Assembly (NCBI GenBank): GCA_030867875.1
Contig: JAOWCC010001634.1
Span: 131,788,807 to 131,852,806 of the forward strand
DNA: 64,000 nt
DNA from: Actinernus sp. WN-2022
Lineage: Eukaryota > Cnidaria > Anthozoa > Actiniaria > Actinernidae
Direction: 5' to 3'
In this document: positions 48,300 to 60,476 of the stretch, one piece after another
Layout of the letters: the number at the start of each line of letters is the position of its first letter
How positions within the stretch are numbered: position 1 is the first letter of the stretch
Notes under the pieces: model-generated
What the model saw: the letters and a program-made list of their open reading frames with translations, nothing else
The model's database searches: none
What the model was told of the DNA's origin: nothing
Program-made: the position numbers and the translations under genes

Positions 48300-49860
48300 A
48301 GTTTACTACTTGGCTTTGAAAATATCAACACTGAATTGACAATATCTGTAGGAATAATGCCTCGAGCGCACATTGTTATGATTGTACCGTATTTCATGAG
48401 AAATAAAGAAAATGTTTAGGATCCCATACATTTCTTTGTAAATTTTAACGACCCATTTCACACAGTGAACAGGGGTCAATACGTATTGCACAATAACCAT
48501 GTCTCGAATTTCTGGCGATGAGTTGAAGTCAGGATCAAAGGAATTGAAACGAATAGCAGCGCTATAAGCCAGATTGCGCTTGCCAGAATTACTGCGAGGG
48601 TAAGGTACGGCGAGGTTAATATGCATGCTGGCTCTGGTGCAGCGGCCAGAAGCTCTACGAGTAATAGAGAGGAAATGGAACATGTTCTTAAAACATGTAG
48701 GTGCATCAGGATTAAGAAATGTACTGAAGAGAAGTAGAAGTTTCCTACATTTAATCAGGTCGGTGATCGGAATCCACTAAAGCTGGGAGAACAGATGAAC
48801 AGAGGGTTGACGGAAGTCGGCATCCAAGAGTATGCGGACAGCGCGTTTTTGAAGGCGAAGAAGCCGCAGCATGTGGAGGTGGGAGCAGTTTCCCCAAGCA
48901 GCAGAACAATAGATGAAATGGTTATGGATGCATGAATTATAGAAGCGCAATGCGGCACATTCATAGGTGAGGAAAGGCTTAATGCGACGGAGAAGAGACA
49001 GTCTACTTCTGATGATGGCGCGGATGTTGTCGACGTGGTGTTCCCATAACATGAAACTGTCTAAAGTGACGCCTAGTATCTTGGCGTGGTCGACCTGCTC
49101 GATACTGTTACCGTCGACTACCACATTTAATGAAGAGCAAGGTAGCGTACGGAATTTCTGAGAGGTTTACAAGTAGAGTTACAAGTAGAGTCTTGGTCTT
49201 AGATACGTTGAGTGCCATTTTGTTTTGCCTTGTCCATGAAGACACAGCTAAGGCGACTTCATTCAATTTAGAACTGACAGTCGAGATAGAGTGGCCAGAA
49301 GTGAGTATAGTAGTGTCGTCGGCAAACATTGTCTGATAGGTGTTAGAGGATAGCTGCAAAGGTAGGTCATTAATAAATATAAGAAAGAAAAGCGGCCCGA
49401 GGATGCTGCCTTGTGGTACACCTACAGAACACTGGAAGTGTATCCGACAGAGTGTCCCGGAATAGGGTTCTCTGGGTACGCCCTGATAGATAGGAACAGA
49501 ACCACACGATAGTCGAGGGGGAACAGCCATAGACACGGAGCTTGTAGAGTAGTGTATTGTGATCGACTAGGTCAAATGCCTTTTTCAGATCGATGAGGAG
49601 AAGTCCATTTAGGAGTTTGTTATCTATATTGCTCAGTATCTTGTCCGAGAGATCAGCGATGGCCAGCTCACATGAACGGAACCTTCTAAAGCCGAACTGT
49701 GAGTCTGTTAGGAGCTCGTGCTGAGCAAGAAAGTCGTAAAAAGATAAGTGTATACGTGGCGCTCTAGGACTTTAGAGACCACGGCGAGGATGGATATTGG
49801 ACGAAAATTGGAGCGGTCAAAGAGCGAGCCGTCTTTATGAAATGCCTCGTTTCCGCTTTA
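48300..49860 (-). mobile_element. 5'-truncated non-LTR retrotransposon (LINE), RT region, decayed
   Basis: On the minus strand the RT domain reads [47 protein letters not shown], then after a frameshift near 49440 [20 protein letters not shown] and FADDTTIL. After another shift near 49120 it continues ILGVTLDSFMLWEHHVDNI and LQKRAVRILLDADFRQPS, and the C-terminal end lies at 48300-48683. Endonuclease and ORF1 are absent, so the copy is 5'-truncated, as LINE copies usually are. The pattern is CR1/L2/Jockey-like; I cannot assign the clade. Confidence 0.9.
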
Positions 49861-49999
49861 ATCTCTGTAAGAGCAAATAGTATAGTAATGAAGATATAAT
49901 TTAATTTAAAACAGTGTTTTTCTGCCGTGAAGCGAATGTAATGACAAGTCACCAGTTTGACTAGGTTTTGCATCGGCGGAGCACACGTAGTCGCGTAGC

Positions 50000-51029
50000 C
50001 GTAGCGTAGGTTTTGTTTTCAATGTCTTTGTCTCGGAAAATTTTGTCCTCTAATATTATATATAAACAAGCAATCGCATGGGTCCTCGTGAAATTAAGGT
50101 TTACTTTCACTTAATTGCGTTTTCAAAGTTTTAAAAGTGCCCTCGTCGCTTCGTGAAATTAAACCTTAATTTCACTCGGCCACATGCGATTACCTACCCT
50201 GGGTTCCAGAGGCTCGAAAAAGAGTAAAGAGATTTCACTGTGAACTATATAATAGAATTAGAAGCCAATTCTTTGAAGACATATGTCACAAATATAAACA
50301 CTTTAGAAACTTAGATATCAAAGAAAATACCTTATTTTTATTCAACAATATTGACCCTCTTCAGTTGCAAAAAAACTGGACGTTTCATTTTTGAAGCCTT
50401 TCAGTTACGGAATCGGTTAATTACACAAAAACAGTTTAAAATAAACTGAAACAATTACTCTTGTTCAATCATTTATGGTTTTGAGCTCAGTTTGGGTAGG
50501 TAGGGTCAGGGTTTTGACCTGATTTGGGCAGATAAGGGTCAGGATTTGAGTATAATTTGGGTGCAGTCAGGGTCGGGGTTCCGGCAGTATTTTTTAGGCA
50601 GTTAGGGTTCAGTTGTTTTTAGCTACTATGTAAAAAAAAGACATTCTGTTGCATCATTTTGATCGCCTGCCCACATGCAAGCATGCACTGAGGTCCCCAT
50701 ATATACATCGTGACGCCGCTAATTCGTACTTCAGTACTTATCTATGTACTTCATCTGCTGATTTGTTTACCTAATGCCACGTCCCGACTTGAAATGTTCC
50801 GTATTTTGCATGCAATCCCAGTACGCGGAATACCGCCGGCCGGGATATATATCCGACCGTGTTTTGAAAACAATTTAAAGAAGGGGCAATCAGGGTGTTT
50901 TTTTTCGAAAGGGGGCAATCAGGGTTTTGGAGCTCGGATTGGGTCAAATAGGGTCAGGGTTTGAGCCTCTTGGTCTCACATACATACCCATTTTTCATGT
51001 AAGTACCCGTAGTACCGGTATTGTTTCTC
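50000..51029. other. Intergenic repeats between two LINEs
   Basis: A solo TACCCTGGGTTCCAGAGG end lies at 50209. Then a GGTCAGGGTTTGA/TTTGGGCAG degenerate repeat covers 50490-50600 and 50885-50970. No gene seen. Confidence 0.5.
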
Positions 51030-52826
51030 CTTAGAAAACGAAATCATTAATTTTGCGCAAAAAGGAGACATTTTATTACAAGGCGATTTGAACGCGCGCA
51101 CCGGTGACTTACAAGAGTTTGTCTTATTGGACGATGACGAATTCCTTGATCTCCCAGAAGACTATGAGATTCGGATTCTGCCGATTGGAGATATTCACAA
51201 GATACTATATGTGACCGAAGGTGTCGGCTAGTAATCGACCTGTGTACTGAAAATTATCTTAGAATTCTCAACTGATGGGAGAACAATTGGCGACAGCGGC
51301 AAAAAGACCTGTTTTCAATATAATGGCAGCTTTCTCGTAGATTACGCAATTGTGCAACATAGCATTATACCAATTGTAAGGTATTTTAAAGTGGGCAACC
51401 TTTTACCGCATTTATCGGATCATTGTTGCATTTCATATGGCTTAAATATGCGTACTCCCTCAGTTACAAATCACGATACCCATCACACCAACGTTAAAAA
51501 GTTCGGGAAATAGTCTGGAATGAAAAAGCAGCAACCAGAATACCTGAGCTTCTAAACTCAGAACAATACCAAACTAAATTTTCCCAATTGTTATGTGGGC
51601 ATACTGAAAACTGTGACGTAAACCAACTGACACACAACTTTACCCAGACTATTCTTGATGTAAGCAAAGAAGCCGGTCTACGCTTCCAGACACCGAAAAA
51701 AGGAGAATCTGACGGAAATAAAGACTGGTTTGATTTGGAATGTAAGACTTAAAAAGAAAATCTTAACTCATTAGGCCGGCAGACATGCGAATCGCCTAGT
51801 TGCGAGCAACTAAGAAATCAATTATTCAACAAAAAGAAACGTTTCAGAAAGCTCTGCAAAAGGAAAAAAAGGGGACCACATTAATAAGAAAATAGACGAG
51901 ATAGATTTAAAAAACCCGAAAACTACATGGAAACAGAATGATCCACAATTTTTTTAATATAAAAGCAAAACATAAAAGCTCTACCTATCCAGTAAAACCG
52001 CAAGTTTTCTTTGAACATTTAAAAAAACTAAACGAGCCGAAAGCAGATTCGGAAACTCTTACCCGCACCAACACCGTTGGGAATCACAACAATGGGTGAA
52101 CAACGAGAGCGAAGAGCTGGATCGCGTAGTCACTGATGAAGAACTTGAATATGCAATCGGAAAATTAAAAAAAAAAAATCTCCGAGAAGGGACAACATTC
52201 TAAACGAGGTCCTTAAAAGCGGTAAAAATCAACTCAGGCCATGGTTAAAATCGCTGTTTAACTCAATCCTAGAATCAGGCAAATACCCGCGTGATTGGTG
52301 AAAGGGCCTCATCGTACCAATTTACAAAAAAGGAGATAATACGTTAGCTGATAATTATAGAGGAATAACCCTGCTCTCTTCCCTAGGAAAACTCTTTACC
52401 TCCATACTTAATAATAGGCTTTATACTTATTTAGTAGAAAAAGGAATCCTCAAGAAAGTCCAAGGCGGCTTTCGAAAAAAGCACAGTACCGCAGATAGTA
52501 TCTTTGTTCTGAAAACAATTATAGATAAATATGTCAAAGCCAAATTAAAAAAGAAAGGAATTTTTTTATTCAGCTGTTTCGTAGATTTTAAAAAAGCATT
52601 CGATAGCGTGCCGAAGGACAAACTGTTAAACAAACTCTATATCTCTGGTGTCAGAGGATTTTTTTTCTCAATTATAGAATCAATGTATTCAAATTACACT
52701 ACTGCCGTGAAAATCGGGCACACAGTATCTGAAGATTTTGGTTGCCATATCGGTGTGAAACAGGGGTGTATGCTCAGCCCCACACTGTTTAATTTATTTT
52801 TAAGTGACCTACCGGCCTTTATGGAT

Positions 52827-53048
52827 TCGGGGGTAGAAGCGGAATATTTTCACTCTAAAAATTCCGTATTCCTCTGCTCTCCTGAGGTAAATATTCCCAT
52901 TCCCTACTAAATTTTTTTTGGATATTCCTTATTCTTTTTAATTTTCATTGAAATATTCCGTATTCAGTATATTTTTCAGGCAAATATTCAATATTCCTCA
53001 GTTTTCAACCACGATATTCAATATTCAATATTCCGCTTCTACCCCCGA
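52827..53048. mobile_element. 222-bp TIR element, 8-bp target duplication, inside the LINE
   Basis: Terminal inverted repeats begin TCGGGGGTAGAAGCGGAATA. Flanks TTATGGAT at 52819-52826 and 53049-53056 are identical, and excision restores the LINE frame (FMD/QTKVPEQ). The inside is rich in ATATTC motifs. The 8-bp duplication suggests a hAT-like element. Confidence 0.85.
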
Positions 53049-53118
53049 TTATGGATCAAACCAAAGTACCAGAACAAATTAACATACAAAACAGACCAGT
53101 TAGTTGCCTGCTATATGC

Positions 53119-54040
53119 TACCCTGGGTACCAGAGGTTCTACTGTCTCCATTCGCGAAAGTTAGGCGCCGAGGAGCGAAGCGACGAGAGTCGAGGAGCGA
53201 TGCGACGAGAACCTCTGGTGGCACGGATAGCTAATCTCACTTCCATGTTCGAATTTGGTACAGAATTTGTACCAGGCTTATTATTGGTTAGTTATAATTA
53301 GGAATGATATCCGTCGATATGATTGGCTAGATAACTTAGCGAACGAAAAACCGGTTTTGGATTTACATTTAATCAAGATGACGACAGAAGACTCCATGCA
53401 AAAGTATTTCTCTGAAGCAGTTTCTGTAACATTCAAGTCACTTTTTCCAGAGATCGAAAATCTCAAACCTCAACAAGACGAGTCAATTTTGAAATTCATG
53501 CAGAAGATGTTTTTGCTGTGCTGCTTACCGAGTTGGGGAAAGTCTTTGGTGTTTGAAATTATTCCCGCGTTGCGTTCGATTCGTGGTCTGCATTGTCCTC
53601 AGAAAGCCACTGTTATAGTTGCGTGTCCTTTAAAGTCACTTGTGGAATCACACATTAGAGAGCTGGAGAGTCGAGGAATCAAGGCATGTTCGCTATAAAG
53701 CAGGTTTCAGTCCAGGTTTCAGTGGAGTCTTTTGCATTATCTGAATTTCGAACACACAAGTAGTCGGCACGTGTAGCGCAAATCAGTGGTGCGGAAAAGT
53801 GTAAACATGTATTTGACAGCTAACAGACGTCATGACTGCAAAACCGGTTATTCGAGAAATGTGATACTAGTTCGAACATGGAAGTGAGATTGGCTATCCG
53901 TGCCACCAGAGGTTCTCGTCGCTTCGCTCCTCGCGAATGGAGACAGTAGACTTTCTCGAATGGAGACAGTAGAACCTCTGGTACTTGGAGACAGTAGACT
54001 TTCGCGAATGGAGACAGTAGAACCTCTGGTACCCAGGGTA
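53119..54040. mobile_element. 922-bp TIR element with 9-bp target duplication, carries a helicase fragment
   Basis: Ends are TACCCTGGGTACCAGAGGTT and its inverse. The target duplication GCTATATGC lies at 53110-53118 and 54041-54049. The arms are about 150 bp and contain shuffled sub-repeats (ATTCGCGAATGGAGACAGTA type). It sits inside the YADD codons of the host LINE. The same ends occur at 28303-28440, with solo ends near 9093 and 50209. Confidence 0.85.
53386..53698 (+). pseudogene. RecQ-like helicase N-terminal fragment inside the TIR element
   Basis: An open frame inside the 922-bp element reads MTTEDSMQKYFSEAV, then LKPQQDESILKFMQKM, LLCCLPSWGKSLVFEIIPAL and VIVACPLKSLVESHIREL. RecQ-family helicases have LPTGFGKS as Walker A and VVSPLKSLM.DQ as motif Ia. 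Here the Walker A is one residue short (LPSWGKS), and nothing after motif Ia is present before the stop. It is therefore a captured or degenerate fragment, not an active helicase. The frame extends upstream to 53255 without clear homology. Confidence 0.7.
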
Positions 54041-55485
54041 GCTATATGCCGATGATCTAGTGATACTTGCAAATTCTGCTCAAGGCATGCAGCAATACCT
54101 AGATAAATTAGGTGATTACTGCAGCCTCAATAATCTGACAGTTAAATATAAATATGGATAAAACTAAAATTTTGATTTTTAATAACACGGGGAAAAGCAT
54201 GAATAATTATACTTTTAAATTTAAAAACATAACTCTGGAAAACGTGACCTCATATAAGTACCTGGGCCTAACCTTTAGTGCATTCGGAAACTTCACTTTA
54301 GCTAAAAAAAATTGCGTTAAAAGCCTTATTCAAACTCCGCAAAGAAATGGGAGATCACTTTAGAACAGATATAAAGCTAACGCTCAAACTTTTCAACTCC
54401 TTAATTCAGCCAATTCTACTATACGGGAGCAACAAATTAGACAGAGACCCTATCGAACTAGTACATATTAAATTCTGTAAATGGATTTTAGGAGTGTCCA
54501 AACACGCAACAAACAATGCATGCCGAGCCGAATTAGGAAGATTTCCTCTTAAAACAGAAGCAATATCCAGGAGTTAGGGTTTAGCTGTCCCAACAATAGG
54601 ACAGCAGCTACAGTTGCAAAATTCATATACGAATGCTTTATGTATAGAGACAATGGCCTCAAAGAACTCTGATCGATTCTGCCTCGACTCTCATGATTCT
54701 GAAAGACCCCAAACACCTGTAGCCCAGTGAAGTGCACATTTATTTGGATAAATGTCTATATGTACAGACGTATACGACTCCAAATAAAAACTATCTATCT
54801 ATCCTCAACTTGCTCGGCTGAGAATTTTGCTATAATGGTTAGACTTTTTGAACGACTATACTTACCGTGGCTAGTAAGTGCCATGTGTTTTTCCAACGTT
54901 TACTTACAACCCTTGCCATTTTAAGTCGGACCTCTTCAGCAATTTCCGGCTATTTTTAACACAACAACCCCTCCCCCATTTCAATGTTGGTTTTCGAGAA
55001 GACTGAAATGTAGCCTTTCTATCCCAACATTGTGAAGGGGGAGGGGGGACAAGCGAAGTAATAAAAAATGCCCGCGATGTGTCGGAGGAGTTCGTTCAGT
55101 GTTCTGAATAGCCTTATTTTGTCGAGCGGTCTGTACTTAATTGGCGGAGGTTGTAGTCAGTAACTGGCAATTGGCACTTAGCCGGTAACTGGCAATTCAT
55201 ATGAAACTTATCCCATACAAGCGAGAACATTTGCTCTTGCTAGTGTCCAGGCCAGTGAGGACAGCTTATTTCCGTATTCCGCATGTTCCAAATGTCGCTT
55301 CGTCAGCCTTACCTTGGCGTGTCCATGTTGAGTGAATAATTGATGATAAGTAATACTTTTCCCAAAGATACCGTTCTTCTTTCCTAGTATACTGTTGCTT
55401 AATTCAACATAATTATCTATCTTATACAAATTAAGTCTAATTAATTATATGATTTAGTATATTTAACTTAGTATTAATTAGTTAA

Positions 55486-55672
55486 GAAATAGAAAACATT
55501 TCCCGTGTTTCTATAGTTATAGAAACACGCGTGGGAATTTGGGAGAAGGAGAAATGGCAGTGGGAACACGAGCCCGAAGGGCGAGTGTTTCCACAGCTAT
55601 TTCGAGTTCTTCCAAACTTCCATAAGTGTTTCTATAACTCTATACAAACAAGGGGAAAATGTTTTCTATTTC
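55486..55672. mobile_element. 187-bp MITE, GAAATAGAAAACATTTYCC arms
   Basis: GAAATAGAAAACATTTCCC and GTGTTTCTATAGTTATAGAA on the left pair with the inverse at 55626-55672. The centre CCCGAAGGGCGAGTGTTTCC resembles the 3310 element. Confidence 0.75.
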
Positions 55673-55860
55673 CTTTATAAAATAACCCACAGAAAATAAG
55701 TACAACAATGGACAATCATGCATTTATTAGTATCACGAAAATGTAATTCTCCTAACCACACAATCAAAACCGAGCACAAACCCATAGATTGGGCTGCCTG
55801 TGGTTTTATGTGCGTGTCTATCATGACTAGTTGTAAAGTTAATAAATAAATAATAATAAT

Positions 55861-56006
55861 AAACATTTGTACCTGTTAATCAACTATTATGACTGGTAGA
55901 TGAAAAATTAGGAAGCAGCTGATTTAGGTTTGGGATATACATTTGTAAAACCCGAACATTAAGGATTTAGGGTCTGTTAGTGTACAAAAACGGTACAAAC
56001 ATGATG

Positions 56007-56040
<34 letters not shown>

Positions 56041-56200
56041 TAAATAATAATAATAAACATTTGTACCTGTTAATCAACTATTATGACTGGTAGATGAAAA
56101 ATTAGGAAGCAGCTGATTTAGGTTTGGGATATACATTTGTAAAACCCGAACATTAAAGATTTAGGGTCTGTTAGTGTACAAAAACGGTACAAACATGATG
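55861..56200 (+). repeat. Near-identical tandem duplication, offset 194 bp
   Basis: 55861-56006 and 56055-56200 differ at about one base. They are separated by a (TAA)n microsatellite, which also precedes the first copy. Confidence 0.9.
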
Positions 56201-56368
56201 AAATGGGAGGATGACATGGGAGGATGGTTAGTCTTAGCCTAGGTTAGTCTGTGATGACATCAGAACATGGACATGAGGACATGAATCTCGATTTCTTTCG
56301 CCTGTACGTGAAAGCACAGGTAGCCCACACATGACCACTGCAAGATTAGTATGCGTTCAGTCTTTCGT

Positions 56369-56430
56369 CGAGCGCAATAATTTCTGCATCTCCACAAGTC
56401 GAACGCAATAATTTCTGCATCTCCACAAGT
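56369..56430 (+). repeat. 31-bp tandem duplication
   Basis: CGCAATAATTTCTGCATCTC with CACAAGT is present twice in direct succession. Confidence 0.85.
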
Positions 56431-56635
56431 ACAGTACCTGTACATGTAGCTAGCCATAGCCTGTCCTTTTCTAAGTTGAGGCAAAGGAAACGAACATTTA
56501 AATAATACAACATTTATGAATATTCATTTTTTTGTAGCTGGACCTGATCATGAGTTTAAAGTAAAACACAGGATTTTTTTGAGTACATGTACGAGTGCCT
56601 AGAGTAAACAGTATTCATCCCAATATTCTTTCCAG

Positions 56636-56741
56636 TCCTGAGCAAAAGCTTATTGTATTTGACCGATTATTAACTAACCTCATAAAGCAGACCCCCGCGT
56701 CAACTTCTGAGGAAGTGAAACGGAAGTTGTGTTTAGCGGCG
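56636..56741 (+). CDS. Orphan internal exon, unknown protein
   Basis: A 106-nt open segment with a good acceptor (TTCTTTCCAG) and a strong donor (GTGAGT). It encodes PEQKLIVFDRLLTNLIKQTP then ASTSEEVKRKLCLAA, an amphipathic, helical-looking sequence. It begins with one leftover base and ends in phase 0. It lies 300 bp upstream of the methyltransferase ATG, but its phase and content do not tie it to that gene. I do not recognise the family. Confidence 0.4.
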
Positions 56742-57054
56742 GTGAGTTTGAGCGTCCAAACCGGTTATTTTGCCCAGCATATTTGACAAAATACAGGATC
56801 ACAAGTAAAGAAACACCTTTACATTTGTTCTGTATTAGACTTATTTCGAGATGAATGTAGTAAGAAAGAAAAACGCTTCGAAGTCCAGCTCAAGGTAGAG
56901 CTGGTTAGCTTGCAACCCAGTACGGTTAGTACTGTTCTGTAGGTCGTATCCTATTGGACTTCACTCAGCATGGCGTTGCTATGGGCCAACAAGTCACGTG
57001 ACCATCTGTTGCAAAAGGCCAGTTCAGCTTCGTACCAACATTATCCGCGGCACA

Positions 57055-57700
57055 ATGACTGATATCGCTTCTTTTCACGCGCACTATGACAATAGTTTCC
57101 ACGAATACCTCGATAAATCGGGAGAACGTGAAGTAGATGTCAAGTCTCTTCAGCAACACCTCCCCTCTGCAATCAATAAATTACAGACAAGTAAGAAATA
57201 TAACAAGTTTAATGTTTTAAGCATTGGCAGTGGCACGGGTGTAGTGGATCTAGAAATACTGAAAGTTATCTTGGATCAGCTTCAACAGCGCGATGTCAAG
57301 ATATTGAACTGTGCCGTTGATCCAAACGGGCATAGTTTGATGAAGTATAAAGAATCTATTCAGCATCTCCCTGAAGCCTTACGAGGGATACAGTTTGAAT
57401 TCCATACAAGCACATTCGATAAGTATATACAAGACCACGGCACTAAGACCAAGTTCGACCTGATTCATTTTATTCACAGTATCTACTATGTGGAACTCGA
57501 GCGAGCCTTGCTACACATCTATACCAAAACTTGTTAGCTGACCAAGGAGTGATTGCGTGTGTAATTGAGAGCGCGGAACATCCTATACATGCTATTTCCC
57601 GCCGACTAAACAAGCAAGGCAACGTGACGACTACTTGGTGTACTGCTGTGGATGTTGAGGAGGTGGCCGCCAAACACAAGTGGAACTACGATGATTATAA
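57055..57700 (+). pseudogene. Histamine N-methyltransferase-like exon, frameshifted
   Basis: A SAM-dependent methyltransferase of the HNMT-like family, which methylates histamine in vertebrates; the substrate of the cnidarian members is unknown to me. The ATG at 57055 opens MTDIASFHAHYDNSFHEYL. Motif I, the SAM-binding loop, is NVLSIGSGTGVVDLEIL at residues 53-69, and FDLIHFIHSIYYV matches the WDFIHMIQMLYYV block of human HNMT. The frame runs to a TAG after YTKTC (to 57537). Homology continues in another frame as NLLADQGVIACVIE and on to KWNYDDYK, so there is a frameshift near 57511-57525. The homology ends at 57700 before GTAAGC, which could be a splice donor. I found no exon for the rest of the protein. 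It is either a pseudogene, or a gene with an assembly error and a second exon I cannot recognise. Confidence 0.75.
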
Positions 57701-57837
57701 GTAAGCCACACATGGAAAAAAACGGAAAAACACGCAAAATAGTACTATATTCTCACCAAGAGCATCTGCAAACAATGCCAAGAGTGATACTAAGTTATGG
57801 GAGAGATCAGCCCTTCGGCGGCCGCGCTCTCAGGTAA

Positions 57838-60460
57838 CTCAGCATTCGAACTGGAACGACTCCAGCAGAGGACTTATGCACTGTAATAGCATAGGAATAA
57901 CTATAAAACCAGTGCTTTCCTCCCAAAACTCAGAAAATCCGAAAATCAAATCCCAAACCAGACATAACGACGCTAACAAATTCAGACCATCTCGTATCTG
58001 CGGCTAGCAGTGCTAAATTCAGGGGTTGCGGAATGACATGTAAAGATTAAGAAAAAACAAAGGAAACGAAAAAGTCTATTGCGACGGGATCGGAGCTGAT
58101 AACCTGATCAGAATAATTATAATTACTCCATGGGCCTGACCATATCGTGATGGTGCTAATTAATGCAGGATGGAATTGTGATGAACATACATTTAGTCGG
58201 CACGCCTATCCGTACGTTACTAAATGAATACAATAAATAAACTATTAAAGAGACCATACAGGACGAGGGCGCTGGAGTTGCAACACTTGGGACTATACTC
58301 CTCCATGCAATCACGCCACTGCATAGACGTAAACTGAACATAGAAAATCATGTCGAGCGAAATTCAATACATTTGTAGCCCTAAGCGATGCACTGAAAAC
58401 AATAATATATATATGAAGGAAGACTCCCCGCCGATAGCCCCGAAGCGAAGCAACTCCGAAATACACCGTCCAGGGACAGAGTAATGAAGGGTATTAGATA
58501 ACCCCATCGGAGAAGCTTTGCACCAGGAAGCCATACTGAAAATATATTGCATGAAAAAATATAATAAAGACAAAAGTGTGCTATGTTATGCAAAAAAATA
58601 ACTCTAACGAAAACCAGGGCAGTGTGATGTAATGGCGCAGAATACATAGAACACTAGTGTTCGCTCAGGCTTGTATGGCTAAACTGAGCGAAGCACATGT
58701 GCTTAACAAGAAACGTTAACTAACGTGTTAATTAAACTCTATGCTCATGGTTACTTATGCAGTTGTGATACAGACGTTTCGCTTAAAAAGAGTATGACAT
58801 GGGCAATTACCCGTAATTTCCGGCCTATTACCCGCGGGTTATCTGTTATCCGTCCCAATTCGCTCTAATTTTTTCAACAAACCGCTGCTGCTGCGGGTAA
58901 TGTGTTAAGTTCTAAAGAAAGTTACGGCGATCGACTTTCGCCCCTTATTCGCTGGCGGCACACAGCGATCGCCTTTGTCGAAAACAACGAAAAGCGGTCG
59001 CCTTTCGTTGGCGAAAATTTCGTCTTCACTTGTGAAAAATTATCGCTGTTGAATTTTTTTTTGCCAAACTGAAAAGCCGCCGACGATTTTTTCGCAATGA
59101 TAACAATGATCGCCGTTAGTGTCAGTATTTATTTCGTCCAAATCTTCTAAGCTTTGTATAAAACCAAAACGTATACAGTTTAACTGAAACCCGTTAGTTT
59201 GGTGCTTTATTTCATCTGAAAAAACTTTATATATTACCTTCTGTACGATGTAGTTTCACACTTGATCCCGTTAATCCACAGGCCGCCCAAGTTCTGACTG
59301 TGTAACAAGGTTTGTCTGGGAGTTCTTCCGATAACTCAGAATAATAACATAAATCTCCTGTAATACAAGGTAAATAAAGGAAGAAGACTTACTTGAAGTT
59401 GTTTTGTCGTCCTATGTGTATTTCAGGTCGCTAAAACGGTGTTTTATGGAATTCTTGAGTCGTACGTTTCACCCCTTTAACCAGAGGGGAAGGCTGAACA
59501 CTCGATACAACCACGGCCTTCGCTCGAGGACGAATTTTTCACAAAATATCAATCCCATCGGCGTTTACTCGGCCGCGGTACAATCCAAGGACATCAATAG
59601 GCCTTTTGCATCAATTGATCACGTGACGATTTTCCCATAGCAACGTCTTGTGTGGAGGGCAAGCCATTCTAACATTCCTTGACAACAGAGAGAGCGTGGG
59701 AGACGCGAACGTGAAACCTCAATACTAAAAGTTCTGCCGGTTCCTTTGTTATTCGTTTTCAGCTCAAATTTATCATAACTATTTAGCTTTAAATCTTAAA
59801 GTTCAGTGTTAGAGGATTTTAAGAGCCGTAAGACGATCAGAAATAGCTTTCTGAAGCCAAAACCTAACCGGACTCTGCGAGTTACTCGCAACATGTGACA
59901 ACAGCTGGCGCCGGTAAGAAGCTGACTTCGGGAATGTACTTTTCTTCCACGCTTTAAATCGTCTTTATGTTCTAGAAAAATTATGTGATGACAAGAGAAT
60001 GATGTATCTGAACGCGTTACAGGCTACAGAGATATTATAAACTGATGTACGAATAACAACCTGATATTATAGGTTGTTGAGTAGCTGGTTTTCCTATGTG
60101 ACAAGTTTTCTCTTTTTTTCAAATCACCAGCAACACCAGAGTCTGTAATCTTGAAATAAAGCCCCTCGTTACTTCGTATTTTGGTGATCCACTGAGACCT
60201 TAATCCCATGTCTTTACCGGGGAATTAAAAGCTTAAAAGTGCTTAAAAGTATTCATTTGTGAACTGTTTTGTCAAAAACTAAGAAAACTACTTAAAAGCT
60301 AAGCCTAAGACTTTAACAGGTTGAAGTTTTCTTAATTTGTAATTCATTGTGAGTTTACTAAGTTATAAAATTATTTACTAAAAAAGTTGAAACCCTCGGT
60401 AATTTGTATATGATAGCGGAGCCTTCGTTCTTTTGGCCAGCGGAGCATACCGTTTTGCCG
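57838..60460. other. Downstream of the methyltransferase exon, no gene recognised
   Basis: I searched for a C-terminal HNMT-like exon and saw none. 58800-59110 is relatively GC-rich with repeated GCGATCGCC and CGCCTTTCG motifs. Confidence 0.4.
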
Positions 60461-60476
60461 CGGCGTGGTAAGGTAA

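Larger units (their letters stand above)
51030..54800 (+). mobile_element. Degenerate LINE (endonuclease + RT) with two DNA elements inserted in it
   Basis: It starts within the endonuclease domain (GDILLQGDLNARTGD). The RT follows: LFNSILESGKYPRDW, then a TGA stop, GLIVPIYKKGDNTLADNYRG, FVDFKKAFDSVPKDKLLNKL and VKQGCMLSPTLFNLFLSDL. It is interrupted at 52827-53048 and 53119-54040. After each insertion the RT frame resumes exactly: PISCL-type RPVSCLLYA, then DDLVILANSAQGMQQYLDKL, YKYLGLTFSAF and FCKWILGVSKHATNNACRAE. The 3' end is near 54800 with a (CTAT)n tail. Stops and frameshifts show it is dead. Confidence 0.9.
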
